Positions 13,447 through 25,257 of a stretch of DNA of 64,000 nucleotides are shown here, in pieces. The position numbers and the translations under genes were made by a program. Source of the stretch: Verpa conica (taxonomy: Eukaryota; Ascomycota; Pezizomycetes; Pezizales; Morchellaceae); assembly GCA_033030425.1 (NCBI GenBank), contig JAUFSD010000007.1, positions 1,612,001 to 1,676,000 of the forward strand, written 5' to 3'. Under the pieces are notes generated by a model, which saw only the letters and a program-made list of their open reading frames with translations, was not told the DNA's origin and searched no databases. How positions within the stretch are numbered: the first letter of the stretch is position 1; every line of letters begins with the position of its first letter.

Positions 13447-14034
13447 CCACAGGTATTTTAGATCCCCTGTGGTTCTATGCTATGACCCTTTAATTTATTT
13501 CTAGATAATCCATTTGGGCAGTCTATATGTAGTCTTTGAGATATGGTGATTGGAGTTGGTTTTTTGGAAGTATATTGGGAAGTTTATAACTATTACTTTT
13601 GCGTAGTATTTCTGTTTTCACTTTGCCCCTTCTGCCTGGAGACGTTTTCTCATGGGGTGTATACATATCTTCGCTTGATTATTGATTATTACTATGTATT
13701 TTAAGGTTTTGTAAATTCAGGCGGATTTACGGGGGGAACCCCGTGACGATCCCCACGGGAGTTCACATGGGCAATAGCACTATGGAGGTGTAATATACAA
13801 CTGCTGTCCATAAACTTAAGTGAATTTCATAAAAGGATATCCTATCTAAATACTTATCGGAGAATTGAACCTATAAGAGACAATGCTGAAATAATCACCC
13901 CATAGTTATAATTATGTAGGGTTCTTTGTTCTAGAGTTACCGCACTTGTAGTTCATAGTTATTGGCTATTTGTATCCCTCAGTCAAAGCTATAAATAAAG
14001 GCTGATGACGATAAATTTATACCCAAAAAATCAA
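13447..14034. other. 3' flank and spacer before tRNA-Gly
   Basis: AT-rich sequence following the 8901 gene. It contains a short GC-rich patch near 13720-13775 with small inverted repeats, possibly relevant to 3'-end formation. No gene is seen. Confidence 0.4.
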
Positions 14035-14131
14035 TGCGCCGTAAGGGACTCGAACCCTTCCCAGTTGCTATCTCGAATCCTAATTAAGTATTCAATGGAA
14101 GGCAACTATGCTACCCCTGCACCAACGGCGC
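14035..14131 (-). tRNA. tRNA-Gly (anticodon UCC) with a 26-nt intron
   Basis: Read on the minus strand, a full cloverleaf forms. The acceptor stem GCGCCGU/ACGGCGC is perfect, the D-arm is GUGC...GCAU, the anticodon stem GUUGC/GCAAC carries loop CUUCCAA, and the T-arm AAGGG/CCCUU has a UUCGAGU loop, with discriminator A at 14035. The loop is interrupted after position 37 by about 26 nt, the canonical place for a nuclear tRNA intron removed by the tRNA splicing endonuclease. The mature length without intron is 71 nt, typical for tRNA-Gly. CCA is not encoded, as expected in a eukaryote. Confidence 0.95.
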
Positions 14132-15158
14132 CTTCGTGAGATACTCTAGTGAAAGCGTAGGCCCTAGCTTTAGTTTGGAACTACCGAGTGATAATCCATG
14201 CATCAAAGTTCTGCTGACTTGGCTATAGGAATTCTCATACTAGATTAGGGGTTTAGGTGCTATGTATGGTGTGTAAGCTAGTATGTATATTGCATAGCTA
14301 TATCACGTTTATTAATTAAATTTTAGGAATTATTTCAAGTTAGTTTTGAACACCTATGAGGGGATTAAACGATAATAGGTGTATATTCTAGAAACAGGTA
14401 AATTCCTACATTAGAATAGAGTCTACTTGAGTTAGAAGAATACTTTAAATAAGAGGGGAAGGGGAGGGGTGGTCTTGAACTTTCAACTCCTTTTTCGCAC
14501 CCCTACGTTCCTAAAAACGGCTTATTTTTTTCTATTGGTTCTGCTGACTAGGTGGTTCAGTGTATCTATATAGCTATAATTGCGCTGACTTTAACTCCTC
14601 AACTGTACATGCTTCTGTGAGTGCGAACCTCCTGTCTTCAGGTGGTAAAAAAAAACTGGCCTGGCGTTAAATAATGTTTATCAGGGCGTTACGAAACATC
14701 GCTTTCTACAGGTGGTTAAGTCTGATGATTTAGTTATGGATACTCTAAGAGGTCACTGCGATAGGCTATCAGAGTTCAGACAAGAGATATTTGAACCAGT
14801 GTCCTTAGGTAAGATCTCACGGGAAGGGAGTAGGCTAATAAGTAGGGAATTTAGCGTGAAGAGAAGAAAGGAGGGAATCGAGCATAAAGGAGAATTCTCC
14901 ACAATTACCACAAAAAAAAAAACAAAAAAAACTACAGCTCAAATCCTCACGTGTCATATTAAATTTCATAGTATTAAATTAAATACTCCTACGCCAAAGT
15001 CACACCTTGAAGTTTCACCACTAGCTCAAGCCCTAAAAAAAGAAAGAAAGAAAGAGAAAAAAAGAGCCAAGAGAGGATTAAAAAAGCAAGAACGAAAGAA
15101 CGAACCAAAAAAAAAAAAAAAAAAAACGAATAAGATAACAAAAAACCGACTCCTCCAA
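14132..15158. other. Spacer with A-rich/purine-rich tract
   Basis: AT-rich spacer. From about 14910 to 15140 the plus strand is strongly purine- and A-rich (several A runs, GAAA repeats). A long open frame over 14712-15311 is an effect of this Lys-coding composition and is not accepted as a gene. Confidence 0.45.
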
Positions 15159-15401
15159 CTAAAGATCAACATCAACAATGCCACCAGAACCCACGACGAT
15201 ACCAGGAGTAAGTTTCGCATCTACCTCCTTCTGTTCTTTTGTGGCTTTGATTCTAATATTTTGTTCAGCGGTGGCTTCTTTCTTGATTTTTCTTTCTTGG
15301 AGAATCGTTAGAGGGGCTTTGATTGTATTCTTGACTCTGTCGACCATGGATTCGAGTTGGACCTTGGGTAGCGGTGGTGGTGGTGGTGGTTGGGTGGACA
15401 T
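15159..15401 (-). CDS. Small Pro/Lys-rich hypothetical protein, 80 aa
   Basis: This single-exon frame starts in a good fungal context (ACAATCCACACC before the ATG), with a TATA-like CTATAAAC about 70 bases upstream. The product begins with a polyproline run (MSTQPPPPPPLPK). It continues as a basic amphipathic helix with VDRVKNTIKAPLTILQERK and many Lys/Glu, and ends in a Gly/Val-rich tail. The opposite strand is also open but codes for a hydrophobic shadow. No family is recognised. Confidence 0.45.
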   Translation of the reverse strand: MSTQPPPPPPLPKVQLESMVDRVKNTIKAPLTILQERKIKKEATAEQNIRIKATKEQKEVDAKLTPGIVVGSGGIVDVDL

Positions 15402-16370
15402 GGTGTGGATTGTAAATTGTATGTTTGAGTATCGGGAAATAGTTGTACTTTTAGACGGTTTAGTACGGTTTATAGTCTGGTAAAAAGGAAGTGTAGGAGC
15501 CAAGTTAGTCGTCCCTGGTTTTAAAGACAGCTCGATCCGGGTTAGTGTGTAAGAGTACTATGAGTGTGGGTTTCACAATTTAAGTGTTTGAGCGCCTTAA
15601 AGACACCTGACAAACCCTAGGGTATACTAATCAATTAGAGTAGGGTTAGATTTGTACATTAGTTTATTAAGATTTTTTATCTCGAGTCGTATATATAGCA
15701 CTACGGATATTATATCGTCTCGTGCCCAGCCCGCTATGGCAGCTTATCTGCCGTGGGAATAGGTGGGGGGGTGGAAATGTGCCTACATATTATATTATTT
15801 AGAAGGAAGCCCCCGCTAATCACACAACTAGCAGACCTACACGAGACCTACGTTAGTATATCTTATTCTTACGAGCAACATTCTTGTAGTCACAAGATTA
15901 ACTTAAGGAGCCATGGAAATACAAATCTACACTCCATACAATATTAGATATCGATATTGTCGGGGACAAAATGGGCTAAAAAAACAACCAAAATATAAAG
16001 TCTCGGGCCAATGATCAAGTTTCATCGAGTGATGATCTATGCTTAAATACGTACGTCTATAGATTAAAGTCTCACCTTTCGATAGAATCACCTCTAAGCT
16101 ACTCTGGTAAGACTATTAACTAATCGCACCAAAGAGCAGAACACCTATTGTATCTAACCAGAACCATTAAAAATAGTTTAATTTATCATATAAACACTTA
16201 ACCTTCCCAAGGAGATAAAAGCCAAAAAAAACCAAATACTATAACCCCCAGACATAACAAAGATAACATAACCCACTAAAATATAAGAAATACAAATATA
16301 TTTTAGCGCTGCGAAAAAAAAAAAGAAACCCTCCCCCCACGGTGTTCTTGAAAACCCCCTACAATCACCA
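15402..16370. other. Intergenic, AT-rich
   Basis: It holds the promoter of the small 15401 gene and the 3' flank of the F-box gene ending at 16371. No gene, RNA or repeat unit is visible apart from short AT runs. Confidence 0.4.
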
Positions 16371-18276
16371 CTACCAGTTCGGCGCAAAACTCATATAATA
16401 TTTTTCCGACATATGCCCGACAACCATATACCTCTCTTTTAAAACGAGATTTTGCCACACTGACTGTTTATCAAAAGAGAGATTTAGTGGCTCCCTCATT
16501 TCCTCTGGCGGGGTACTCTTTGGCATGTTCTTTTTCAACTTCTTGACTACGCTCCTGGTGTTCCCCATAAAGGTCCTGAACTTGTAAGAGTCGGGATGAA
16601 TAACCTGTTCAGGAACCTCAGAGATCATGAAATCCTCTGCCGAGTCGGATTCATCAACAACCTCTTTGGTAGTGTGGATGAAGATGTTTCTTGAATTCGA
16701 TAAACTGTTGTAATCGCCAACTTGCTTGGTTTTCAGGTTGATGCACTCTAATTGTATCCAGTCGTAGTAGGTAGAAGCTTCTTTGTTGTACAATACGATC
16801 TCCACTGGTCTTCTTTTCCAGTTCCTGATCCATTCTTGGTCTGGGATATGGTTGTTCGATGGCTGGTTTTCCTCCGGATACTCAGATGCTATCATCTCAT
16901 CTGTCGGAAGCTCGAATGTATGGATGATCCAAGCCTTTTGTGTCATATCGTTGATGTCATGAATGCCGTAAATGCTGATAGTCTCATGACCTCCCGCGCC
17001 AGTAGGCGCAAAGTCGTCAAAACATAGATTCCATACCCCCGTTTCTAGTGGCTGAATACCGGGTGCGTCGGTCAAAGAGACAACTGGTAACTTAATCTTA
17101 CCCACCCACCTCATGGTTTTTATACAAAGAACCAGAGTATTGTATTCGCTATCAGAAATACTGACGAAAACTAGTTCTTGCCGTGGGTGGACTTTAACAG
17201 ACAGAATATATTGTCTACCACTCATGCTAATCTGTACTCTGGAGATCTCTTTTCCTGTTTGAGCATTGAGTACTCTGAGTTCGGTTGATCCCGTATAGGC
17301 GTAGTGGTTGTTGGTATATATGAGGACTTTGTCATTGAAAGCTACGTTTATGCGAGTGCCGCCATTAATAGTGTGAGACCACAAAATCTTTCTGCAGCTC
17401 ACATCTACGACAGACAATTTATATTTGAATGGTCTACGTACATTAGTATATACAGTCAGCACATACTCCCCAGATCAGAACTAAGGGGAAAAGGTAAGAC
17501 TAACTCAGGAAGCTGGCTAACTTCAAACATCTGCTTACGGACCATAGCCAAAAATGGCGACCCAACAGCCCCAGAACTTTGTGGGTATAACATAATGAGG
17601 CTCATCCTAGCTCCACTAGGGTCATTGCCACACATTATCGTCTTTATAGGACCAAGGGTTTTCTCGGGATTTTTCGCGTCAAAAACCCGTTGAATATTCA
17701 TAACTACGCCAAAGGGAAAAGAAATTTAGAACTACTGCAACACGAACGAAGCTTTTTCAGGGGGTGAGGGTGGCAGTTCAGGGGAAACTTACCATCATCA
17801 TTTGCCCAAACGAAATAATCACCACAAACACACCACCCTTGAAGCGCACTACTAAACTTAACGATAAAAGTCGGTGTCCCCCTCTTCTTCATCTCATACC
17901 TGTAAACTACACCCAATCAGCACCCAATCCTTCTAGAGGAAAAAAAGAAGAGAGAGAGAGAGAGAGGAGAAAAACCCCACTCACCAGCCCTCCTAAAAGC
18001 CAACGAAGCCTCCTCCCACCGCACATACCTCCCAACTTCATCATCCATCGATAACGGTCCCTGCTCAACCCACTTCCTCCAGACCACCTCTCTACCAAGT
18101 CTCCAATCAACAGCCTCTCTCCAAGCTTTACTGACCCTCCTCACAGCCACCATCTGCACGGGTTCGAAATACAAAAACACAATATCGATGCAGAGGTCCG
18201 GTAGCGTGATTGGGTCTCGCGTTGTATGTATTACAGCGAGTCTTTTGGATTTTCGCGGGATTGGTTTTCTTGACAT
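16371..18276 (-). CDS. F-box protein with propeller-like C-terminus (paralogue 1), 555 aa
   Basis: Exons 18276-17985, 17906-17793, 17703-17505 and 17433-16371 join in frame. Introns are 78, 89 and 71 bp with donors GTGAGT, GTAAGT and GTTAGT; the last has a TACTAAT branch point. The F-box is at about residues 22-70 (LPDLCIDIVFLYFEPVQ, then VSKAWREAV and WRKW). F-box proteins dock substrates to the SCF ubiquitin ligase through Skp1. The rest has repeated beta-strand units of propeller type, for example LSVVDVSCRKILWSH, ELRVLNAQTGKEIS and HPRQELVFVSI, probably the substrate-binding part. It is a clear paralogue of the gene at 33354, with a shared phase-2 intron at an equivalent place. The start is the first ATG upstream of the F-box. 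Substrate unknown. Confidence 0.88.
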
Positions 18277-19174
18277 TGGTGTTTTTATTTTAGTTTTATG
18301 TTTTACGATGGTGTGCGAAGAAGAGTAGTGAGAGTGAGTGAGTGAGAAACAAAAAGGGTAGAGAGAAGGCGGCTGTAACAGGGGAGTGGGGCTGTTTAAG
18401 TACTATCGCCTATACTAACTGACGCGAAAGCTTAATTATGCCTCACCTTGTGACACTCCGACGCGAGAAAACGTGATTCGAACAAATTAAAACTGTTGAC
18501 TCATAAAAAATACCAGTTGTGAGTGGTTGGTTAACACGCGCGGGGGGATATGGTTAATCCCTGTGAAGATCGGTAGTACGGGAGGATCCCCCCAGCTAAC
18601 CTGAACCCTGTTTTTTTGATTTTAATTGTTTCTACTCTTTTGGTCTTTAAAGTAGTAGAAAAATACGGAAAGAAAAAGAAGCAGATACAAGAAAGGTTGA
18701 AGAGAGAAAAAAGAATAAAAAATAAAAACAAAAAAAGAAAATAAATAAATATATACTCTCTTCCTTTCCTCTGTTCTCTTTCCGCATAAGCTCCCCCCTC
18801 CTCCCCCCTCTGCGCTCATGGTTTGTATAATACATTCAATGAAATGGGAAGAAGGGGGAGAGGGAAATAATAAACTTACCAATACAATAGAATTCGAAAA
18901 AGAAGAGAGCCACCAAAAAATAAAAAAAATAAAAAACTAGGTCAAAAAGTATGCAAAATGCAGTTTGTAGACCCGCCTTGCCCTCCCGAATACAAAAATA
19001 AAATATTCCCAGTAGACGAAAGAGAAGAAAAGAAAGGAGGGGGGGGGTATGAGAGTGATAGAATAATACACATTTGAAGAATAGGAATCACTTTTTTTCT
19101 CTCCCAAGGCTTGTCGTAGCAAACATATTTCCCCCACCCCGAAATCTCCCCTAGCCCTAGCCCTCCCCTAACTA
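18277..19174. other. Spacer between the F-box gene and CET1-like gene
   Basis: Contains the F-box gene promoter and the 3' flank of the triphosphatase gene. The plus strand from 18650 to 18940 is purine-rich with many A runs, and a G9 tract lies near 19039. No gene is supported. Confidence 0.4.
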
Positions 19175-20365
19175 TTACCCTCGCAATGGCGCCGGTCCAC
19201 CAGCGCCACACCCACACCCCGCCATCGCTTCCGCTGGTGCAGCATTCCTCACTAGAACCCTCACGTTATCTACAAACCCCCTCACCAATGCCTCATATGC
19301 ATTCGGCTTATTCTGATGCGCCAGCTGCCCATGCTTCCTAATATCCTTTCCGGAGACCTCAACCTCCAGCTCATGTTCTTTTGAAGATTTTGTTTCCTAC
19401 CGGGGCACAAATTAGCTCAAAACTCAGTCAACGCTGCCACCCCTTAGTAGAAAAAAATAAACTTACACCTGTGACCTGCGTTAAATCAATCTGATACGCC
19501 AGATGCTTATAACTAACGCGATCCTTCATTCTTGCCCCACCTTCGGTACCATCCCCAATCGGTGTGAGTGTGTCTATATCCCCAACCCACGGCATCTCCA
19601 TATTCACGCTTACTCTCCAATCAAACTTTGTCTGCGGGCTATAAATATTCATATCCGCAATCCTGGCCTTGATAATTTTATTAATCACCTCACCGGTGCG
19701 CTGATCTGTCGTTACTCTAACTTTCGTCTTGTGTCGTGGGTTGAGGTGGGCTTTCAGCATTGGTGGAAGAGTAGAGAGCTGTGAAGCAGGAAGCTCATAA
19801 AAGGAGTCCTTCTCGCGGGTATGAATGTAGCCCATTGGTATTCGGTTTTGTGCAGGAGGAATAGCTGTAGTAGCTTTGGAGTCATTGAAGAGTTTGTTGA
19901 GAAAGCGGTTTAGGTGCTTGTGTTGGTGCTGTAGTAGTTCGTGGCACGAATTAGCTTTCTCCTCGTGTTTTTTTCTTTCCCCTCAACCATTTGCACTGTC
20001 ACACACCCCGCTCCCCACCGTCTCAGAAGATACATACCTCAGTCATACTACTCTTAAAATTAACCCACGCATCTCTGTCCATTACCGTCTCCGTAAGCAC
20101 CGGTAGCCGTAATCTCGAGTTTGTGCTCTTATCAATCAAATGTCCAATTTTCGCCTCAATCTCAATCATAGCGCTAACCTCGCCGGCTGGCTGCGCATCA
20201 TATCTCTCAATAACCTCTCGCCACAGAAAATCCCCGATCGTCCTCGTTAGCTCTTCAGGAGTCTCTACATTTGCGATTGATGGTTCCCAGGGGCCAAAGA
20301 CCGGGACGATACGCTGAGGACCTGAGATCCTTGGCTGAGGGTGCTGTTGTTGCGCCTGTTGCTGT

Positions 20366-20397
<32 letters not shown>

Positions 20398-22110
20398 CTG
20401 AGGTGGAGGAGGTGGAGGAGGGCCTGGTTGTTGGGACTGTTGCGGTGGTGCACTCTGGGGAGGTGGAGGTCCTGGGTTAGAGCTACTGCTTGGTTGGCGC
20501 CGGTTGGACATCACGGGGCTACTGCTAGAACTTCGTGAGGCCTTGCGGGCCCATATTGGCGCTTCATCTCTTCTTTGCCTTTTCCGTGACGCGCCCGCAG
20601 AAGCGGGGCTGCTGTTGTTCCCCTCCACTGCGTGTGATGTAGTTGGAGTCGGCGGCGGGCCGAGTTGCTGATTCGGCTTCGGACTTGGCGGCGGTGGGGG
20701 GTTTGGGCGGGTGTTGATGTTTGTCGGTGTGGGGGTTGACCGAGTAGCTATGGGTGGTGGCTTGTGAGGCTGATCCTTAATGTTTGGGGAAACCGTTGCA
20801 GTGCGCTGCGATGATGTAGAGCTGGGGTTGCTGTTAGTAGTAGGAGTGGTTAAGGGGGGTGGAGGAGGCGGCGGCGGTTGTTGTGTATTTTGTTGAGACG
20901 GCGAGGGATGCTGCTGTTGCTGTGGTGCCAGCTGTTGACTCGGACCATCCCTGCCATTGCCAATGCCGGCTGACCCATTGGGCTTCCCTCTATCCACAAC
21001 GGGACTGCCCCATTTCCGCTCTGGGACCGCGGGGGCGCCCGGGGGGGCGTCTCGGCTGTCGACGTCCATCGCGTCGGGGTTTCTTCGGTCATGGTTCGGC
21101 GTCGCTGTAGCCGGGGAGCCACGCCCGGGTCTCGTTGTGTAGCCGCCCGGGTGACCTCCGCCATGCTGGGAATTCGGGCGGGAATTCTGCTGCGGGCCGG
21201 GGGTTGACTCGTCGTTGGGTAGGTAGACGGGGAGACTTTTAGGTGATATGCTAATGTCTCTTTCTCTCTGTACCCTTTCCAGTTCTCTTTCCCGCCGCTC
21301 CCGATTCTGTTCCCTTTCTCGTTCTCGTTGCTGCTGCTCCCTTTCTCGTTCCCGCTGTTCTTGGTCCCCCCGTGATATAGAGGTGGAGATTGTGGGTATA
21401 GATCTATCGTTAGCACCGCTACTCCCCGCATGTATCAATTGCGGTCTTCCTCCAATTGGCGAATGAATAGGCGATTGCTGGATTGGCGACTGCCGGGGAT
21501 ATCCCTGCTGTTGAGCCTGCTGTTGCTGCTGCTGCTGAGAATGATATTGACGCGGTGATGGGGGAGGATGCAATAAATGATGCGGCTGCTGCGGCTGCTG
21601 GCTCGCGTACTGAACTCCTTGGCCCTGTCCTTGCGGTGGGGGGAAATGAGTATGCGGGCTACCTGAGCTTGTAGGCGTTGTACTATAGGTTGGATGCGCG
21701 CTCGACGGGTGCGGTGTACTCGGCGATTGCGCGTAGGCCTGCTGGTGATGCTGGTGATGAGGTGACGGGGGTGGGGGTGGGAATTGAAAATGACGATTCG
21801 GCGGTGGGCTTGGATGATATGGAGACTGCGATTGAGGGTTCTGCTGCTGCTGGGGATACCCAGGCCCCGGACCATTATGCGCGGGGGATTGAAACGGTGA
21901 TCTTGGGGGCTGCAGTGGTGGAGGAGTAGGACGGTGGTTTGGTTGGTGGTGGTGTTGATGATGGAGCTGCTGATGATGGAGCTGCTGGTGCTGCTGGTGG
22001 TGTTGTTGCTGGTGCTGCTGGTGCTGATGATGGTGATGATGCAGTTGAGGAGGAGGAGGATGTCGTGGGGATTGGGGCGGGCCCTCGTTGAGCATATTGC
22101 GGAGGTCCAT
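19175..22110 (-). CDS. CET1: mRNA-capping enzyme beta subunit (polynucleotide 5'-triphosphatase), 918 aa
   Basis: Cet1-type metal-dependent triphosphatase removes the gamma-phosphate from nascent mRNA 5' ends, the first step of capping, in the nucleus. Exons 22110-20038, 19928-19467 and 19396-19175; introns 19929-20037 (GTATGT) and 19397-19466 (GTAAGT). The tunnel-fold domain fills the last 270 residues. The conserved acidic strand EIEAKIGHL carries the metal-binding glutamates. FYELPASQL, KVRVTTDQRTGEVINKIIK, FDWRVSVNMEMPW and EHELEVEVSG follow, the last with the second pair of acidic residues. The start MDLRNMLNEGP resembles other ascomycete homologues. The N-terminal 640 residues are extremely rich in Pro, Gln and His, including a CAG/CTG-encoded poly-Gln just before the domain. 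It is much longer than yeast Cet1 (about 550 aa). Function is secure; the role of the N-terminus is not. Confidence 0.94.
20343..20400. repeat. CTG/CAG trinucleotide repeat inside CET1
   Basis: The plus strand carries a run of CTG with a few TTG interruptions, read on the minus strand as a CAG/CAA poly-glutamine tract directly before the triphosphatase domain. Eight uninterrupted CTG units occur at 20375-20400. Length variation between strains would be expected. Confidence 0.9.
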
Positions 22111-23930
22111 AGTGTGATGGACGGATTACGCTACTAGTGTATAACGTGCCGGGGGGGGGGGTGGGAGAGATTGATGATATGTATGAATTCCAGAGCTTAT
22201 ATATATTATATATACCTAGAGAGAGAGAGAACCCAACGCGGTATTGCGGGGAGAGAGGGAGAGGGGAGCCTCAGTGGGCAGAAGATTGTTATGCGCGCCG
22301 CGGGAAGGGGATATTGGGAACTGCTTGGATATAGGGGGGGGGGGTGAAGTGCTGCTGGATGGCGGGGGAGGAGAGCAGCGAGTGAGTGATGGCGACACGA
22401 ACACGAGTGAGTTATTGGGAGTGAGAGGGCAGGGATATAGGGGGGTTATGATACTCGGGGACGAACAGCAGCAACAGTCGCGTGTCAAGGGAGTGGGCGA
22501 TGGGAGTGGGGGAGGCTGGGGCTGGGGGTATGGCAGAGCAGAGATACAGTCGAGTCGAGTCCCGTCGAGTCTCTTGTCAATCGAGTGACAGGCCAGGATC
22601 GTCACTTACTCTCTCTTTCTCTCACAACAGTGTCTTTACTTTACTCACTTGTCTTGGGCCAGATTCAACACTCTTGTTGGTGTTTGCAGAGAATTATGTA
22701 GAGAGCGGTCAGTGCGCCATCCCCAGACACAGAAAAGACAGCCAAGGAGAGTGGAGAGTGGAGGGCAGAGAGCAGAGAGCAGAGAGCAGAGAGCAGAGTA
22801 GAGAAGACAGCAGGCAATAGAGAGCAGAGAGTAGACAGCAGGCAGCAGACAGCAGGCAGCAGACAGCAGGCAGACGACAGACGACAGGCAGCAGGATAAA
22901 AGATAGTCGACAGATAAAAGATAGACAGTTGACAGTCAAAACAAAACACAGACACCGCAATTACACATGCAGTTATAGAGAAGGTAAATATAGAGTCGAG
23001 CACTGTACACGAAGCCACAGCACCCCTCCTCCCAGGGAGATCACAATCTATGCAAGTGATGGTGAGAAAAGTGAGAAAAGTGAGAGAGGCGACCAGAAGA
23101 GACACATAGACACAAAGAACACGACGGGGGTGCCGCGTGCCAACCTTACACAGCCAGCCACTCACTTGCACCCGGGAGAATACCTGGGGTGAAGTGTGGA
23201 GAGTAGAAAAAGAAAAGAAATATGGAAATGGAAATGGAAATCGAGATGGAATGGGAATACTTGTAGTGCTAGCCATGTACATGTACCTGGATGTACTCTA
23301 CACTGGGTAGAGTACATTAACAACTACATGTAGTACGCCTAACCGAATAATCGCTTGACTCCAGGCACAGAAACAAAGAAGACCCATGGGAGACAGAGAC
23401 AGCCACAAAGGCGTCGAGGGGGACCATGATTTCCAAGTCACCCCTCCATAGCATGGTACATGGATCATCATGTCTCCACATATCAAATACCCCCTCCTCA
23501 TTCTCCCCTCCCCCACTCCTTCTCCCCCTCCTCCACAAACACCACAACCTCTACACTCTTAGCTACAGCCTCTCTCCGGGATTCCGGCTACTCTCCGTCC
23601 TTTAGCCCAAACTGCAATTGGCCTCCGTACCTTGCTTGTCTATAATCTAAATTTAAAGGAGTGGGAAATCGAGGCTTGGCGGGTCCTCCCCCCTTGGGTG
23701 ACGGAGACGTGCATATATAGCTGTGCGAGTGATGATGTGATGTAACATCGAGGAGTAGCCTATATTTGTACATACCCCGCCAAGTTACCCCGCCATCCCC
23801 GATGATAAACAGCTATATCACAGCTCTAAGAATCATTCTACCACTCTCCCTCGATCGTGAAGCACCGTCCACTTGAAACTCTCTCTCCCATAGAGCTTAT
23901 ATCAACCCCCTCCATCCCCCTCTGCATAAG
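22111..23930. promoter_or_regulatory. Divergent promoter region between CET1 and MEMO genes
   Basis: About 1.8 kb separate two divergently transcribed genes, so both promoters and 5' leaders must lie here. The CET1 side holds G11 tracts (22151-22161 and near 22334), GA-rich stretches and a degenerate AGAGAGC/AGCAGGC minisatellite. Pyrimidine-rich sequence (23490-23560) precedes the MEMO start. Long minus-strand frames over 22665-23282 reflect low complexity. Confidence 0.5.
22765..22900. repeat. Degenerate GAGAGCA / CAGGCAGA minisatellite
   Basis: Consecutive 7-nt AGAGAGC-type units are followed by 10-11 nt ACAGCAGGCAG-type units, with a few point differences. It lies upstream of CET1, probably in its 5' leader or promoter. 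Confidence 0.8.
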
Positions 23931-25257
23931 ATGTCGATCCGTCGTGCAACTCACGCAAATAGCTGGTACTCTGGTGATAAGAGGACCTTGAATTCAGAGC
24001 TGGACGGATGGCTGGATGCTGTTGGGGATGAGATTGAGGATGCTGGGAGTGTGCCTGTGAGGGGTGCTAGAATTATCATCGCTCCGTATGTTGAAGCTTG
24101 AGCTTTATTTCATCATCTCCAAGATCTATCCCAAGAGTTATCGAGGGTTATATCCCCAACCTACTGCTTATGCTCCTGTAAAGATCCGTCTAATGAAATT
24201 CAACACCATCATCCTATGCTCAATTGGTTTTTATCTCCAACTTTACCTCGAAACTAACAAAACCCATAATCAGGCATGCAGGCTACTCCTACTCTGGCCC
24301 AGCAGCAGCATACGCATACAAGTCCTGGGACCTCTCCAAAGCGTAATCCCCACCGCCTGCTACCCTCCCGCACACTAACATACCTAGCAAACGTATTCTC
24401 GTACTCGGCCCTTCTCACCATGTCTACCTCCCGAGCCTCGCCCTCCCCCCCTCCACAACAAAAACCTACGCAACCCCCCTTGGGCCTCTCACCCTCGACA
24501 CACCTACTATCGCATCCCTACACTCAACCGGGAAATTCCAAACAATGACAATGGCTGTCGATGAAGCCGAGCACTCTCTCGAAATGCACTTCCCATACAT
24601 TTACAAAATGCTTGATCTCGCCGGGAAGCTAGGAACCCCAATCATCCCCATCATGGTCGGCGCGGTCAAATCGAACGTAGAGAAAGAGTACGGTGAGATA
24701 CTGGCAGACCTAATCGGGGATGAAGAGGTTGCAGTAGTCGTTAGTACCGATTTCTGTCATTGGTGGGAGGATCATTTCCAACTCTCAGGTAGGAGGATGC
24801 TAACTAGATTAGGGGAACCCGCTTCGATTACACCTATTACTACCCTGAACTCCCGGAAGTCCCTACTGCCCTACCGTGCTCACATCCGCTCCCTGACCCA
24901 GTACCAACCACACAGCTCAGCTACCCCCCGTACCAGAAGCTCTCCTCACGTACAAAGTTACCTGGTGACTGCCCGGCGATACATGAGAGTATCACAGCAA
25001 TCGATAAGCTAGGCATGAAGGCTGTGTCGACAGGGAGCCACGACGTATTCGTCCATTACCTCCGAGCAACAAAAAATACCGTCTGTGGGCGCCACCCGAT
25101 TGGTGTTGTCATGGCTGGTATCGAGAGTGTACTTTGTGGAGTTGCAAGTGAGGATGGTAGAGGGAGGTTTAGATGGGTCCGGTATGAACATAGTAGTGAG
25201 GTAGAGGATGCCTCGGATAGTAGTGTGAGTTATGCTAGTGCCTTTTGTGTACTTTGA
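23931..25257 (+). CDS. MHO1: MEMO1 family protein, 347 aa
   Basis: Exons 23931-24085, 24274-24342, 24388-24762 and 24813-25257. Introns are 188, 45 and 50 bp, and each junction rebuilds a family motif: PHAGYSYSGPAAAYAYK, LGPSHHVYLPSLALPP and DFCHWGTRFDYTYY. These hold the conserved His and Cys residues of the MEMO metal-binding pocket; AVDEAEHSLEMHFPYI, TGSHDVFVHYL and GRHPIGVVMAGIE complete the family pattern. The length matches yeast Mho1 (YJR008W) and human MEMO1, within about 50 residues. MEMO proteins act in receptor signalling and redox or copper handling in animals; the fungal role is poorly defined. The 45-bp second intron (donor GTAATC) is among the shortest in the window. Confidence 0.95.

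Noticed and set aside
14712..15311. Long plus-strand frame, 199 codons
   Set aside because: It is mostly Lys codons from an A-rich tract and overlaps the better-supported minus-strand gene.
17434..17504. Apparent frameshift in the first F-box gene
   Set aside because: A 71-bp intron (GTTAGT, TACTAAT, GTAG) explains it and rebuilds the propeller strand.
22765..22900. Possible CRISPR-like array
   Set aside because: The units are contiguous without spacers and the host is a eukaryote; it is a minisatellite.
22665..23282. Minus-strand frame of 205 codons rich in Cys, Leu and Ser
   Set aside because: It is the translation of a minisatellite and purine-rich leader; composition follows the repeat.
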